From Tepidimonas sp. UBA997 (GTDB taxonomy: Bacteria; Pseudomonadota; Gammaproteobacteria; Burkholderiales; Burkholderiaceae_C): 49,678 nt of DNA. The notes beneath the pieces were generated by a model. The model was given only the letters and a program-made list of their open reading frames with translations, had not been told where the DNA came from and ran no database searches. How positions within the stretch are numbered: position 1 is the stretch's first letter; each line of letters begins with the position of its first letter. The position numbers were made by a program, and so were the translations under genes. Where the stretch lies: the NCBI GenBank assembly GCA_002291945.1, contig DBAZ01000063.1, positions 34,446 through 84,123 of the forward strand, in the 5' to 3' direction. Of this stretch, positions 40,620 through 48,660 are shown one piece after another.

Positions 40620-42023
40620 ATGCAACGTCGTCAATTTTTTCAACGTGCGCTGGCCGCTGGTGCCTTCACGGCTGCGGCATCGGCCAGCGTCAGCCGCGCT
40701 GCCCAAGTCAGCCTGCCCGAGCCGGTCATGGCCAGTGGCCCCAAAACCGCACCGCCCTGGACGCCACCGGGTGTGACCGGTGCCGGGCACCCCTACCGCC
40801 CGGTCGTCACCCTCAACGGCTGGACGCTGCCCTTTCGCATGCACAACGGCGTCAAGGAGTTTCACCTGGTGGCCGAACCCGTGGTGCGCGAAGTCGCGCC
40901 CGGCTTTGACGTCAACATGTGGGGCTACAACGGCCAGAGCCCCGGCCCCACCATCGAAGTGGTAGAGGGCGATCGGGTGCGACTGTTCGTCACCAACCGC
41001 CTGCCCGAGCCGACCACCATCCACTGGCACGGCCAGCGCCTGCCCAATGGCATGGACGGCGTCGGCGGAGTCAACCAGCCCGCCATCCCGGTGGGTAAAA
41101 CCTATGTCTATGAGTTCCAGGCCCAACGTGCGGGCACTTTCATGTACCACCCGCATGCGGACGAAATGGTGCAGAAGGCCATGGGCATGATGGGCTTCTG
41201 GGTCACGCATCCCAAGGGGCGACACCCGCTCATCAACGAGGTCGATCGGGACTACTGCTTCTTGCTCAACGCCTTCGACGTGGAGCCGGGCGCTCGAACA
41301 CCCAACATCAACACCATGCTCGACTTCAACATCTGGGCCTGGAACAGCCGCGTGTTTCCTGGCCTGGACCCGCTGGTGGCCCGTCTGCACGACCGGGTAC
41401 GGGTGCGGGTGGGCAACCTCACCATGACCAATCACCCCATCCACGTCCACGGCATCGAGTTCGAGGTCACGGGCACCGACGGCGGGCCGGTGCCGAAATC
41501 GGCCCGCTGGCCCGAAGTCACCACCGACATTGCCGTGGGCCAGATGCGGCAGTTCGAGTTCGTCGCCGACGAACCCGGCGACTGGGCCATGCATTGCCAC
41601 AAGAGCCACCACGTCATGGGCGCGATGGGGCACGATGTGCCCACGATGATCGGGGTGGACCATCGGGGTCTGGTGGGCAAGATCCAGCAACTGGTGCCGG
41701 ACTTCATGGTGATGGGTGAGCGCGGTATGTACGACATGAAGCAAATGGAGATGGAGCTTCCGCCCAACACCGCCCCCATGATGGCCGGGCAGGGCCAGTT
41801 CGGGCCCATCGGCATGGGCGGCATGTTCACCCTGCTCAAGGTACGCGCCGACCAGGCGCCGGACGACTATGCCGACCCCGGGGACTACCAGCACCCACCC
41901 GGCAGCGTGGCGTTTGAATTCCAGGGAGCGCCGCCCGATGCCGTGCGACCATCGGCCAACACCCCCCCGGCCCCCTCTGGCCTGCCTTCGGTGCGCAAGC
42001 CTGCAGGCCATCATCATCACTGA
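40620..42023 (+). CDS. Tat-exported multicopper oxidase
   Basis: A 467-aa periplasmic cuproxidase, probably protecting against copper by oxidising Cu(I). It has a twin-arginine signal MQRRQFFQRALAAGAFTAAA. Copper-ligand motifs are complete: TTIHWHGQRLPNG near residue 135, TFMYHPHADEM near 177, NHPIHVHGIEFE near 273 and MHCHKSHHVMGAMGHD near 325, giving type 1, 2 and 3 sites. The tail is rich in Met, His and Pro (ELPPNTAPMMAGQGQF, ending in GHHHH), a copper-binding feature of CopA/CueO-like enzymes. AAGGAGG precedes the ATG at 40620. It is the third gene of the cluster. Confidence 0.93.
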   Translation: MQRRQFFQRALAAGAFTAAASASVSRAAQVSLPEPVMASGPKTAPPWTPPGVTGAGHPYRPVVTLNGWTLPFRMHNGVKEFHLVAEPVVREVAPGFDVNMWGYNGQSPGPTIEVVEGDRVRLFVTNRLPEPTTIHWHGQRLPNGMDGVGGVNQPAIPVGKTYVYEFQAQRAGTFMYHPHADEMVQKAMGMMGFWVTHPKGRHPLINEVDRDYCFLLNAFDVEPGARTPNINTMLDFNIWAWNSRVFPGLDPLVARLHDRVRVRVGNLTMTNHPIHVHGIEFEVTGTDGGPVPKSARWPEVTTDIAVGQMRQFEFVADEPGDWAMHCHKSHHVMGAMGHDVPTMIGVDHRGLVGKIQQLVPDFMVMGERGMYDMKQMEMELPPNTAPMMAGQGQFGPIGMGGMFTLLKVRADQAPDDYADPGDYQHPPGSVAFEFQGAPPDAVRPSANTPPAPSGLPSVRKPAGHHHH

Positions 42024-42040
42024 ACGAAAGCGAGACAGTC

Positions 42041-42817
42041 ATGCAAAGACGCACCCTGATCCACAGCGCCCTGGCCCTGGGCCTGACCGGCCTGGCCGCC
42101 ACCGCCACCGCCAGTGCGCAAATGCGCAGCGGCAAGCCCCGTGTCGAGGTCTGGAAAGACCCGAATTGCGGCTGTTGCGACGACTGGATCATCTACCTGG
42201 AAAAGCATGGTTTTGAAGTCCGCCCCCACAACACCGGCAACATCGCAGCCCGCCAGCGCCTGGGTATGCCGGATGCCCTGGGCTCCTGCCACACCGCTCT
42301 GGTGGGGGGCTATGTGATCGAAGGCCACGTGCCGGCCGCCGAAATCCACCGACTGCTCGAGGAGCGCCCACAGGCGCTGGGCCTGAGCGTGCCGGGTATG
42401 CCGATCGGCAGCCCCGGCATGGACGGGCCGATCTATGGCGGACGACAGGACCCCTACCACGTCCTGCTGGTGCAACGCGACGGCAGCCGACGCGTGTTTG
42501 CTTCGTATCACCAGCCCGAGGGCAGCACGTCGGCCAGCCGGGAGGGCGGGGGGCGCACCAGCGCAAGCGCCGCCGCCACCGACTCCCAAGGCCGCCCCTG
42601 GGTCGAGGCGGAGGTGCGTCGGCTCGATGCCCGCGGCCAGCGCATCAGCCTGCGCCACGGCCCCATCCCCAACCTCGACATGCCGCCCATGACCATGTTT
42701 TTCCAGCTCACCGACCCGGCCCTGCTCAAGCAGGTGAAAGTGGGTCAGCGCATCCGCTTCAGTGTCGATCGGGTCAACGGCCAGTACACCTTGATGGAGT
42801 GGGCAGCCCTAGAGTAA
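42041..42817 (+). CDS. Exported copper protein: DUF411 domain fused to CusF-like domain
   Basis: A 258-aa exported protein with a signal peptide (HSALALGLTGLAATATASA). Residues ~33-150 are a DUF411/CopG-like domain with VWKDPNCGCCDDW (Cys pair) and SCHTALVGGYVIEGHVPA. After a low-complexity Ser/Ala/Gly linker (about 165-185), the C terminus is CusF-like: EVRRLDARGQRISLRHGPI, then LDMPPMTMFFQLTDP and VKVGQRIRFSVDRVNG. CusF binds Cu(I) or Ag(I) through His, Met and Trp; the DMPPMTMFF segment supplies the methionines. These domains are often separate proteins, so a fused copper carrier is notable. It is the last gene of the copper cluster. Confidence 0.9.
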   Translation: MQRRTLIHSALALGLTGLAATATASAQMRSGKPRVEVWKDPNCGCCDDWIIYLEKHGFEVRPHNTGNIAARQRLGMPDALGSCHTALVGGYVIEGHVPAAEIHRLLEERPQALGLSVPGMPIGSPGMDGPIYGGRQDPYHVLLVQRDGSRRVFASYHQPEGSTSASREGGGRTSASAAATDSQGRPWVEAEVRRLDARGQRISLRHGPIPNLDMPPMTMFFQLTDPALLKQVKVGQRIRFSVDRVNGQYTLMEWAALE

Positions 42818-42892
42818 GCGGTCGGGCCTATCTATCTGGCCTGTGGGTCAGAAAGCAGGGATAATCCCGGATAATTGCCGCAGGAGCAAGTC

Positions 42893-43561
42893 ATGACCTC
42901 TTTTGTCGATGCCCACCTGATCGCCGCCGACGGTGCGTTACGCGCCCTGTTGGCCCCCCACCGGGCCGGCCGCCCATGCCCCACCGTGCCCGACGCGCTG
43001 CAAGCCGATGCCGCCCGCCCGCTGAGCGAGGCGCAAAAGCGCTTGTCGGCGGCCCTGATGCGCGTCAACCACGTGGGTGAAATCTGCGCCCAAGCGCTCT
43101 ACACCTCGCAGGCGCTGGCGGCTCGGCTCGGGCCGGGCGACTTGGCGGCGCGAGAAAAACTGGCACGCCACCTGGAGGCCGCAGGGCAGGAGGAGACCGA
43201 CCACCTGGCTTGGTGCAAACAGCGCCTGGACGAGTTGGGCGACCGCACATCCCTGCTCAACCCGCTGTGGTTTGCGGGTGCCTTCGGTTTGGGGCTGATA
43301 GCAGGGCGTCTGGGCAGCAAGGTCAGCTTGGGTTTCGTGGTCGAGACCGAGCGCCAGGTCGAAGCCCACCTCGACAGCCACCTCGACCGCCTGCCCGCTC
43401 ACGATCACGCCTCACGCGCCATCGTGGCGCAGATGAAGGACGACGAAATCCGCCACGCCCAAGACGCGCAGCACGCCGGTGCAGCGGAGCTACCCACCCC
43501 GGTCAAAGTCGCCATGAAGCTGGCGGGTAAGGTCATGACGACCATCGCCCACCGGGTTTGA
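42893..43561 (+). CDS. coq7: 2-polyprenyl-3-methyl-6-methoxy-1,4-benzoquinone monooxygenase
   Basis: Diiron enzyme of ubiquinone biosynthesis that hydroxylates the ring, 222 aa. Diiron ligands are in the expected order: MRVNHVGEICAQALY, AAGQEETDHLAWC, VETERQVEAHLDSHL and MKDDEIRHAQDAQHAG, giving E...ExxH...E...ExxH. The membrane-associated helical segment LNPLWFAGAFGLGLIAG is also typical. CAGGAG precedes the ATG at 42893; an earlier in-frame TTG is less likely. Its stop codon lies directly against the stop codon of the convergent osmC-like gene with no intervening base. This supports an organism using ubiquinone. Confidence 0.95.
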   Translation: MTSFVDAHLIAADGALRALLAPHRAGRPCPTVPDALQADAARPLSEAQKRLSAALMRVNHVGEICAQALYTSQALAARLGPGDLAAREKLARHLEAAGQEETDHLAWCKQRLDELGDRTSLLNPLWFAGAFGLGLIAGRLGSKVSLGFVVETERQVEAHLDSHLDRLPAHDHASRAIVAQMKDDEIRHAQDAQHAGAAELPTPVKVAMKLAGKVMTTIAHRV

Positions 43562-44014
43562 TCAGGCGGCCTCGATCAGCTCGAAGCTGGTCGTGATGGT
43601 CGCCGTTTTGGCCAGCATGATGCTGGCCGAGCAGTATTTCTCGTGGCTCATGGCGATGGCACGCTCCACCGCCGCTGCTGGAATGCCCCGGCCAGTGACC
43701 ACGAAATGCATGTGTATCCGGGTGAACACCTTGGGGTCGGACGCGGCGCGTTCGCTAGTCAGCTTGACGCTGCAACCGCGCACCTCGTGGCGCCCCCGCT
43801 TGAGGATGAGCACCACGTCGTAAGCGGTGCAGCCGCCGGTGCCCGCCAGCACGGTTTCCATCGGCCGCGGGGCGAGGTTGGCCCCCCCGTTTTCGGGTTT
43901 GGCGGCATCGGGTGCGCCGTCCATGGTCAGCAGGTGGCCGCTGCCGGTTTCGGCCACAAAGCTCATGGGCGAACGGGTACCGGCTGCGCCAGTCCAGGTT
44001 ACGGTGCATTCCAT
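43562..44014 (-). CDS. OsmC/Ohr-family peroxiredoxin-like protein
   Basis: A 150-aa OsmC-fold protein, which reduces organic peroxides by a cysteine pair. The two redox cysteines are in AGTGGCTAYDVVLILKRG and SHEKYCSASIML, with the spacing of the YhfA/OsmC subgroup. VRGCSVKLTSERAASDPKV is the intervening strand. The ATG at 44014 starts the conserved MECTVTW; a longer frame upstream is not conserved. Its promoter region is shared with ilvA, where a 17-bp palindrome at 44054-44070 may be an operator. It lies next to the stop of coq7 with no gap. Confidence 0.9.
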   Translation of the reverse strand: MECTVTWTGAAGTRSPMSFVAETGSGHLLTMDGAPDAAKPENGGANLAPRPMETVLAGTGGCTAYDVVLILKRGRHEVRGCSVKLTSERAASDPKVFTRIHMHFVVTGRGIPAAAVERAIAMSHEKYCSASIMLAKTATITTSFELIEAA

Positions 44015-44053
44015 GTGAGATTTCTCGCGAAAACAACAATGTGGGCGGCAGGG

Positions 44054-44222
44054 ATGTTGCAATGCAACATAAGTTGCTGTAAACTCCAGCCATTGTATGC
44101 AATCGAGCAACGCGATGTTTCGAGCTTGCATGCACCAAAGCCAGTCTTTGGATCGGTTGTCTCCTCTGCCCTCTACGGGTGGTTCAAGCCCAGTCATCGC
44201 GACTGGGCTTTTTTTTGCTTGA
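44054..44222 (+). promoter_or_regulatory. Palindrome, promoter and terminator-like leader upstream of ilvA
   Basis: A perfect 17-bp palindrome, ATGTTGCA-A-TGCAACAT (44054-44070), overlaps the -35 element TTGCAA (44057-44062). A -10 TAAACT lies at 44080-44085 with a 17-base spacer. About 95 bases downstream, AGCCCAGTC-ATCGC-GACTGGGCT runs into eight T (44186-44219), a strong terminator just before the ilvA ATG at 44238. The transcript between them could be a small RNA or an attenuated leader; GTATGCAA and TTGCATGC may form a further hairpin. A 41-codon frame from 44097 has no Ile, Leu or Val run. Confidence 0.6.
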
Positions 44223-44237
44223 CGCTATCATTGCGCG

Positions 44238-45824
44238 ATGCCTGCCAAACGCCCTAGCCCGACTGCGACCCCCGCGCCACCCCTGTCGCAAGCCGATTAC
44301 CTCAAACTCACCCTGACCGCGCGTGTGTACGACGTGGCCGTCGAGTCGGCACTGGAACCGGCGAAAAACCTCAGTCGCCGCCTGCACAACAAGGTGCTGC
44401 TCAAACGCGAAGACCAGCAGCCGGTGTTCAGCTTCAAGTTGCGCGGCGCGTACAACAAGCTGGCCCACCTGACGCCCGAGCAGTTGCAGCGCGGCGTGAT
44501 CTGCGCCTCGGCGGGCAACCATGCACAAGGGGTGGCACTGGGAGCGCACAAGCTCGGCGCACGCGCCGTCATCGTCATGCCGACGACGACGCCGCAAGTC
44601 AAGATCGACGCCGTCAAGGCGCTCGGTGGCGAGGTGGTGCTGCACGGCGACAGCTATTCCGACGCTTACCAGCATTCGCTTAAGCTGGAACAGGAGCACG
44701 GCCTGACTTTCGTCCACCCGTTCGACGACCCCCATGTGATCGCCGGGCAAGGCACGATCGCCTTGGAAATGCTGCGCCAGCTCCAGCGCCTAGGCAGCCA
44801 GCGGCTGGACGCGGTGTTCGTGGCCATCGGCGGCGGGGGGCTGATCAGCGGGGTGGCCAACGTCATCAAGGCGGTGCGGCCCGAGGTCAAGGTGATAGGC
44901 GTGCAAATGAACGACTCGGCGGCCATGATGCAGTCGGTGGCGGCGGGCGAACGGGTGCATCTGCCCGATGTCGGGCTGTTCAGTGACGGCACGGCCGTCA
45001 AGCAAGTCGGGCTTGAGACCCTGCGCATCAGCCGCGAACTGGTGGACGCCTTCATCACGGTGGACACCGACGCGGTGTGTGCCGCCATCAAAGACGTGTT
45101 CGTCGATACCCGCAGCATCGTCGAGCCGGCCGGGGCACTGGCGGTGGCCGCGATCAAGAAATACGTGGCCGAGCACAAAACCAAAGGCGAAACCTACGCC
45201 GCCATTCTGTGCGGTGCCAACATGAACTTCGACCGCCTGCGCTTCGTGGCCGAACGCGCCGAAGTCGGTGAGGAGCGCGAGGCCCTGTTTGCCGTCACCA
45301 TCCCGGAACAGCGCGGCAGCCTCAAGCGCTTCCTGGAGGCGATAGGCGGGCTGCCCGGCGGCCCGCGCAACGTGACCGAATTCAGCTACCGCATCAGCGA
45401 CGACCAGGGAGCGCATGTGTTCATGGGTCTGACCACCCACGGCAAAGGCGAAAGCAGCAAAATCGCTCTAGCGTTCAGCAAGCACGGCTACGCCACGCTG
45501 GACCTCACCCACGACGACTTGGCTCAGGAGCACATCCGCCACATGGTGGGCGGGCGCTCGGCGCTGGCGCAGGACGAACGCCTGCTGCGCTTCGTGTTCC
45601 CGGAGCGGCCCGGTGCCCTGCTCAAGTTCCTCAGCCTGATGCGACCCGGCTGGAACATCAGCCTGTTCCACTACCGCAACCAGGGCGCGGACTACGGGCG
45701 CATTCTGGTCGGCCTGCAGGTGCCCCGCCAAGACGACAAGGCGTTCCAAGAGTTTCTCGACACGCTGGGCTACCCCTATGTGGAAGAAACCGACAACCCG
45801 GTCTATCGCCTGTTCCTGAGCTGA
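44238..45824 (+). CDS. ilvA: Threonine ammonia-lyase (biosynthetic threonine dehydratase)
   Basis: PLP enzyme of 528 aa that deaminates threonine to 2-oxobutanoate, the first step toward isoleucine. The PLP lysine is in FSFKLRGAYNKLAHL near residue 70, the phosphate-binding glycines in ASAGNHAQGVALGAH and AIGGGGLISGVANVIK. After about residue 340 there are two ACT-like regulatory domains (FAVTIPEQRGSLKRFLEAIG and FVFPERPGALLKFLSLM) that normally bind isoleucine for feedback inhibition. The start at 44238 is inferred, leaving a short tail of proline and serine residues. A terminator hairpin lies only 18 bases upstream, consistent with attenuation or a downstream promoter. Confidence 0.95.
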   Translation: MPAKRPSPTATPAPPLSQADYLKLTLTARVYDVAVESALEPAKNLSRRLHNKVLLKREDQQPVFSFKLRGAYNKLAHLTPEQLQRGVICASAGNHAQGVALGAHKLGARAVIVMPTTTPQVKIDAVKALGGEVVLHGDSYSDAYQHSLKLEQEHGLTFVHPFDDPHVIAGQGTIALEMLRQLQRLGSQRLDAVFVAIGGGGLISGVANVIKAVRPEVKVIGVQMNDSAAMMQSVAAGERVHLPDVGLFSDGTAVKQVGLETLRISRELVDAFITVDTDAVCAAIKDVFVDTRSIVEPAGALAVAAIKKYVAEHKTKGETYAAILCGANMNFDRLRFVAERAEVGEEREALFAVTIPEQRGSLKRFLEAIGGLPGGPRNVTEFSYRISDDQGAHVFMGLTTHGKGESSKIALAFSKHGYATLDLTHDDLAQEHIRHMVGGRSALAQDERLLRFVFPERPGALLKFLSLMRPGWNISLFHYRNQGADYGRILVGLQVPRQDDKAFQEFLDTLGYPYVEETDNPVYRLFLS

Positions 45825-45850
45825 ACGGCAGCACCCCGCCCCCGATCGCC

Positions 45851-46705
45851 ATGCAGGCCGTGAAACATTTTTTGCTGGCGGTGCAGTTTTTCACCCGCAT
45901 CCCGATCACGGGTGCGCTGGCGCGGTGGGTCGGCTTCAGCCCTGCCATGCTGCGAGCCAGTGCGGCGCACTTCGCTGGCGTGGGCTGGGTGGTGGGCGCG
46001 GTGGCGGCAGCGGTGTATGGCCTGCTGTGCCTGTACCTGCCGCCAGTCATGGGCATGATCTGGGTGGCGGCGGTGTTCAGCACCCTCGCCACCATCTTGC
46101 TGACCGGCGGATTCCATGAAGACGGCCTGGCCGACCTGACCGATGGGCTGGGCGGCAGCACGCGGCGCGAGCGGGCGCTGGAGATCATGAAGGATTCGCG
46201 CATCGGGGCCTTTGGAGCGATGGCGCTGGTGCTGGCACTCATGGCCAAGGTGGGCCTGCTGGCCATGCTGGGCCAGATGTCGCTCGTGGGTGCCTTGCTG
46301 GCGCTGTTTCTGGCGCACGTCGCGTCCCGCACCTGGCCCTTGCTCACCATCCGCTGGCTACCGCATGTGGGCGATGTGGCGGGCAGCAAGTCCAAGCCGC
46401 TGGCCGACCAGATCAGCCTGCAGGCCATGACCACCGGTTTCCTGTGGCTGCTGGCGGCGATCGTTTGCAGCGCTTGGCTGGCACAGACCGTCGCCGCTCC
46501 CTGGCTGGGCGGCCTGATGTCGGGGGAACGCACCCTGCAGGTGCTGCTTTGGGGAGTGCTCGGCTCGGCCTTGGGCTGGCTGCTGGTGCACTGGCGCTTG
46601 CAACGGCGCCTGCAGGGCTTCACCGGCGACGGCTTGGGTGCCGCACAGCAGGTGAGTGAAATCGGCTTTTACTTGGCCATGACGCTGGCCATCGGCGCAC
46701 GCTGA
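45851..46705 (+). CDS. cobS: Adenosylcobinamide-GDP ribazoletransferase (cobalamin synthase)
   Basis: Membrane enzyme of 284 aa that joins adenosylcobinamide-GDP with alpha-ribazole to form adenosylcobalamin or its 5'-phosphate. The sequence has five to six hydrophobic helices and the family landmarks VQFFTRIPI near residue 12, GGFHEDGLADLTDGLGG near 88, DSRIGAFGAMALVLAL and the closing GDGLGAAQQVSEIGFYLAM. The acidic GFHEDGLAD segment is the catalytic metal site. Its stop codon overlaps the next start (TGATG). No cobalamin riboswitch precedes it; only 26 bases separate it from ilvA, so it may be cotranscribed with ilvA. Confidence 0.93.
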   Translation: MQAVKHFLLAVQFFTRIPITGALARWVGFSPAMLRASAAHFAGVGWVVGAVAAAVYGLLCLYLPPVMGMIWVAAVFSTLATILLTGGFHEDGLADLTDGLGGSTRRERALEIMKDSRIGAFGAMALVLALMAKVGLLAMLGQMSLVGALLALFLAHVASRTWPLLTIRWLPHVGDVAGSKSKPLADQISLQAMTTGFLWLLAAIVCSAWLAQTVAAPWLGGLMSGERTLQVLLWGVLGSALGWLLVHWRLQRRLQGFTGDGLGAAQQVSEIGFYLAMTLAIGAR

Positions 46706-47313
46706 TGCGCCCTGCCGCCCTGTCGCTCTGGCTGGTGCGTCATGCCACGCCACAGGTGGCCCCCGGCACCTGCTATGGGCGACTCGACGTGCTGGCCGAG
46801 CCGAATCGCACACGAGCGGCGGCCCGCCAGTTGCATGCCGCATGGCAAGCACACCCGGCCCGCCACCAGACGACACGGCTTTGGCACTCGCCGGCCCGCC
46901 GTTGTGCCGATCTGGCCGCCGCGTGTGCACAAGCGGGACTGCCCGCCTCCCAGCCCTTGCCAGACTTGCAGGAAATGGACTTCGGCCACTGGGAAGGCCA
47001 GCTCTGGGATGCCATCCCCCGGGCCGCCATCGACGCCTGGACGCAGGACTTCCTGACCCACCGCCCCGGCGCTGGCGAGTCGGTGCAGGCCTTGCTGCAG
47101 CGGACGCAGCGCGCCCTGGCGCACTGCCAGCACGTGGCGCAAGCCGAGCGGGCCGAAACCGTGATCTGGCTCACGCATGCAGGGGTGATCCGGGCCGTGG
47201 AATGCCTGCTCACCCGGCCACCCCACGACGGGCATACCCTGCAGGCCCACGACTGGCCCACGACGCCGTGCGACTTTGGCGGCTGGCGCATCCATACCTT
47301 GCCGCTGGCGTGA
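46705..47313 (+). CDS. cobC: Histidine phosphatase, alpha-ribazole-5'-phosphate phosphatase
   Basis: A 202-aa phosphoglycerate-mutase-like histidine phosphatase. The first catalytic histidine is in LWLVRHATPQVAPG, where the usual RHG is RHA. A second conserved histidine is in VIWLTHAGVIRAVECLL, and EMDFGHWEGQLWDAIP is the acidic motif. Overlap with cobS by one base gives translational coupling, so the substrate is probably alpha-ribazole-5'-phosphate in cobalamin lower-ligand synthesis. Without this neighbour one could only call a general histidine phosphatase. Confidence 0.85.
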   Translation: MRPAALSLWLVRHATPQVAPGTCYGRLDVLAEPNRTRAAARQLHAAWQAHPARHQTTRLWHSPARRCADLAAACAQAGLPASQPLPDLQEMDFGHWEGQLWDAIPRAAIDAWTQDFLTHRPGAGESVQALLQRTQRALAHCQHVAQAERAETVIWLTHAGVIRAVECLLTRPPHDGHTLQAHDWPTTPCDFGGWRIHTLPLA

Positions 47314-47372
47314 CTCCGGCGTGACCCCCGCGCCGCCTGCTTGCAGTGCGCAGACGCGCTAATATCGCGGTC

Positions 47373-48359
47373 ATGCCGATTTCCCTAGACGGCCAACTGG
47401 TGGTGGCCATTTCCTCGCGTGCGCTGTTCGATTTCGAAGCCGAAAACCGGGTCTTCGAGCAAGGCGACGACCGGGCCTACATGCAATTGCAACTGGATCG
47501 GCTGGAGCAGCCTGCGGCGTGTGGGGTGGCGTTTTCGCTGGTCCACAAGCTGCTGAGCTTCAACACGCCCGGGCACCCCAGGGTGGAAGTGGTCATACTT
47601 TCGCGCAACGACCCGGTTTCGGGCATGCGCGTCTTTCGTTCGGCCAAGCATTACGGCCTCACGATACAGCGCGGGGTGTTCACCCGCGGCCAAGCCCCCT
47701 GGCGCTACCTGCGCCCCTTGCGTGCCAACCTGTTTCTGTCCGCCCACCTGAGCGACGTGCGCGCTGCACTCGACGCCGGGGTGCCTGCCGCCCAGGTCTA
47801 TCCGCAGTCGGTGCGGGCCAGCGGGGCGCATCCCCACGAAGTGCGCATCGCCTTTGACGGCGACGCCGTGCTGTTTTCCGACGAAGCCGAGCAGGTCTTC
47901 CAAGCGCAGGGTCTGAGCGCCTTCCAGCAGCACGAGGCCAGCAAAGCCGCGCTGCCGCTGGCGGGGGGGCCTTTCAAGCCGCTGCTGGAAGCCTTGCACC
48001 GGCTGCAGAATGCCGGCACGGCCGCCATGCGCATCCGCACCGCGCTGGTCACCGCACGCAGTGCCCCGGCCCATGAACGCGCCATCCGCACCCTGATGGA
48101 CTGGAACATCGAAGTCGATGAAGCCATGTTCCTCGGTGGGCTGGCCAAGGGCGAATTCCTGCGCGAATTCGAACCCGATTTCTTCTTCGACGACCAGACC
48201 GGCCACATCGAGCACGCCGCGCAGCATGTGCCCGCCGGGCATGTGGCCAGCGGCATTTCCAACCGGCTGCCCGCAACCAACCCCGCGATCAACCCCGCGA
48301 TCAACCCCGCGATCAACCTCGCGATCAACCCCGCGCCGATCATGCAACCGATCATGTAA
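47373..48359 (+). CDS. Cytosolic 5'-nucleotidase (NT5C1/PF06189 type)
   Basis: A 328-aa nucleotidase predicted to hydrolyse AMP and related nucleotides. It begins LDGQLVVAISSRALFDFEAE, the landmark of this family, and continues with VVILSRNDPVSGMRVF, RVIIFDGDAVLFSDE-like VRIAFDGDAVLFSDEAEQVF, FKPLLEALHRLQN and LVTARSAPAHERAIRTL, ending in FFFDDQTGHIEHA. The DGD segment is the metal-binding site. The C-terminal extension consists of NPAI repeats encoded by 12-bp units and is not part of the family core. The ATG at 47373 is chosen over an extended frame from 47346. Confidence 0.9.
   Translation: MPISLDGQLVVAISSRALFDFEAENRVFEQGDDRAYMQLQLDRLEQPAACGVAFSLVHKLLSFNTPGHPRVEVVILSRNDPVSGMRVFRSAKHYGLTIQRGVFTRGQAPWRYLRPLRANLFLSAHLSDVRAALDAGVPAAQVYPQSVRASGAHPHEVRIAFDGDAVLFSDEAEQVFQAQGLSAFQQHEASKAALPLAGGPFKPLLEALHRLQNAGTAAMRIRTALVTARSAPAHERAIRTLMDWNIEVDEAMFLGGLAKGEFLREFEPDFFFDDQTGHIEHAAQHVPAGHVASGISNRLPATNPAINPAINPAINLAINPAPIMQPIM
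48279..48338 (+). repeat. 12-bp coding tandem repeat at the 3' end of the nucleotidase gene
   Basis: The unit AACCCCGCGATC occurs three times exactly (48279, 48291, 48303), then once as AACCTCGCGATC (48315), then as AACCCCGCGCCG (48327). In frame it encodes (Asn-Pro-Ala-Ile) repeats. The exactness of the copies suggests recent slippage, and copy number could differ between strains. Confidence 0.9.
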
Positions 48360-48483
48360 ACGATTGACGGTTCATCGGCAGTGCAGGCCTGAACATCCAG
48401 CACCGGGGTGGGTCGCCTAGCCGCCTAGCCGCCAAGTTCGCTCGGTGGCCTGAGCGAGTCAGTAAAAACCGCTTACACTCGAG

Positions 48484-48630
48484 CCACCTTTGGGGGAGTA
48501 GCCGCCCACCACTTAGGTGGGGCCACTGTCAACACGCTTGCCGAACACGGGCATGGCAGTGGCAACTCAGCAGTCTGGCAAGACCCATGGTCATCACCCC
48601 TCGTCTCGGGCTGGGAGGGGTCGTGGCCGT
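48484..48630 (+). ncRNA. yybP-ykoY manganese riboswitch
   Basis: Motifs of the Mn2+ aptamer occur in order: TTTGGGGGAGTAGCC (48490-48503), a hairpin CCCACC-ACTTA-GGTGGG, CACTGTCAACACGCTTG, GGCATGGCAGTGG pairing with the CCACTGTC side, and GGCAAGACC (48577-48585). After the aptamer, ACCCCTC can pair with GAGGGGT (about 48596-48621) as a possible expression platform. It sits in the leader of a UPF0016 Mn exporter gene, an association known for this class. A possible -10 TACACT lies at about 48473. Confidence 0.85.
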
Positions 48631-48660
48631 GGACAGTGCGCCAGCCCCTACAGCCTCATC

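Noticed and set aside
42860..42880. GGGATAATCCCGGATAATTG upstream of coq7 as a copy of the long inverted repeat
   Set aside because: Only a short ATAATCC core is shared, and no arm structure is present.
44097..44222. A 41-codon leader peptide frame upstream of ilvA
   Set aside because: It has no run of Ile, Leu or Val codons and runs through the terminator. It was kept only as part of the leader description.
48279..48338. A CRISPR-like array in the NPAI repeat
   Set aside because: The units are 12 bp with no spacers and encode protein. It is a coding tandem repeat.
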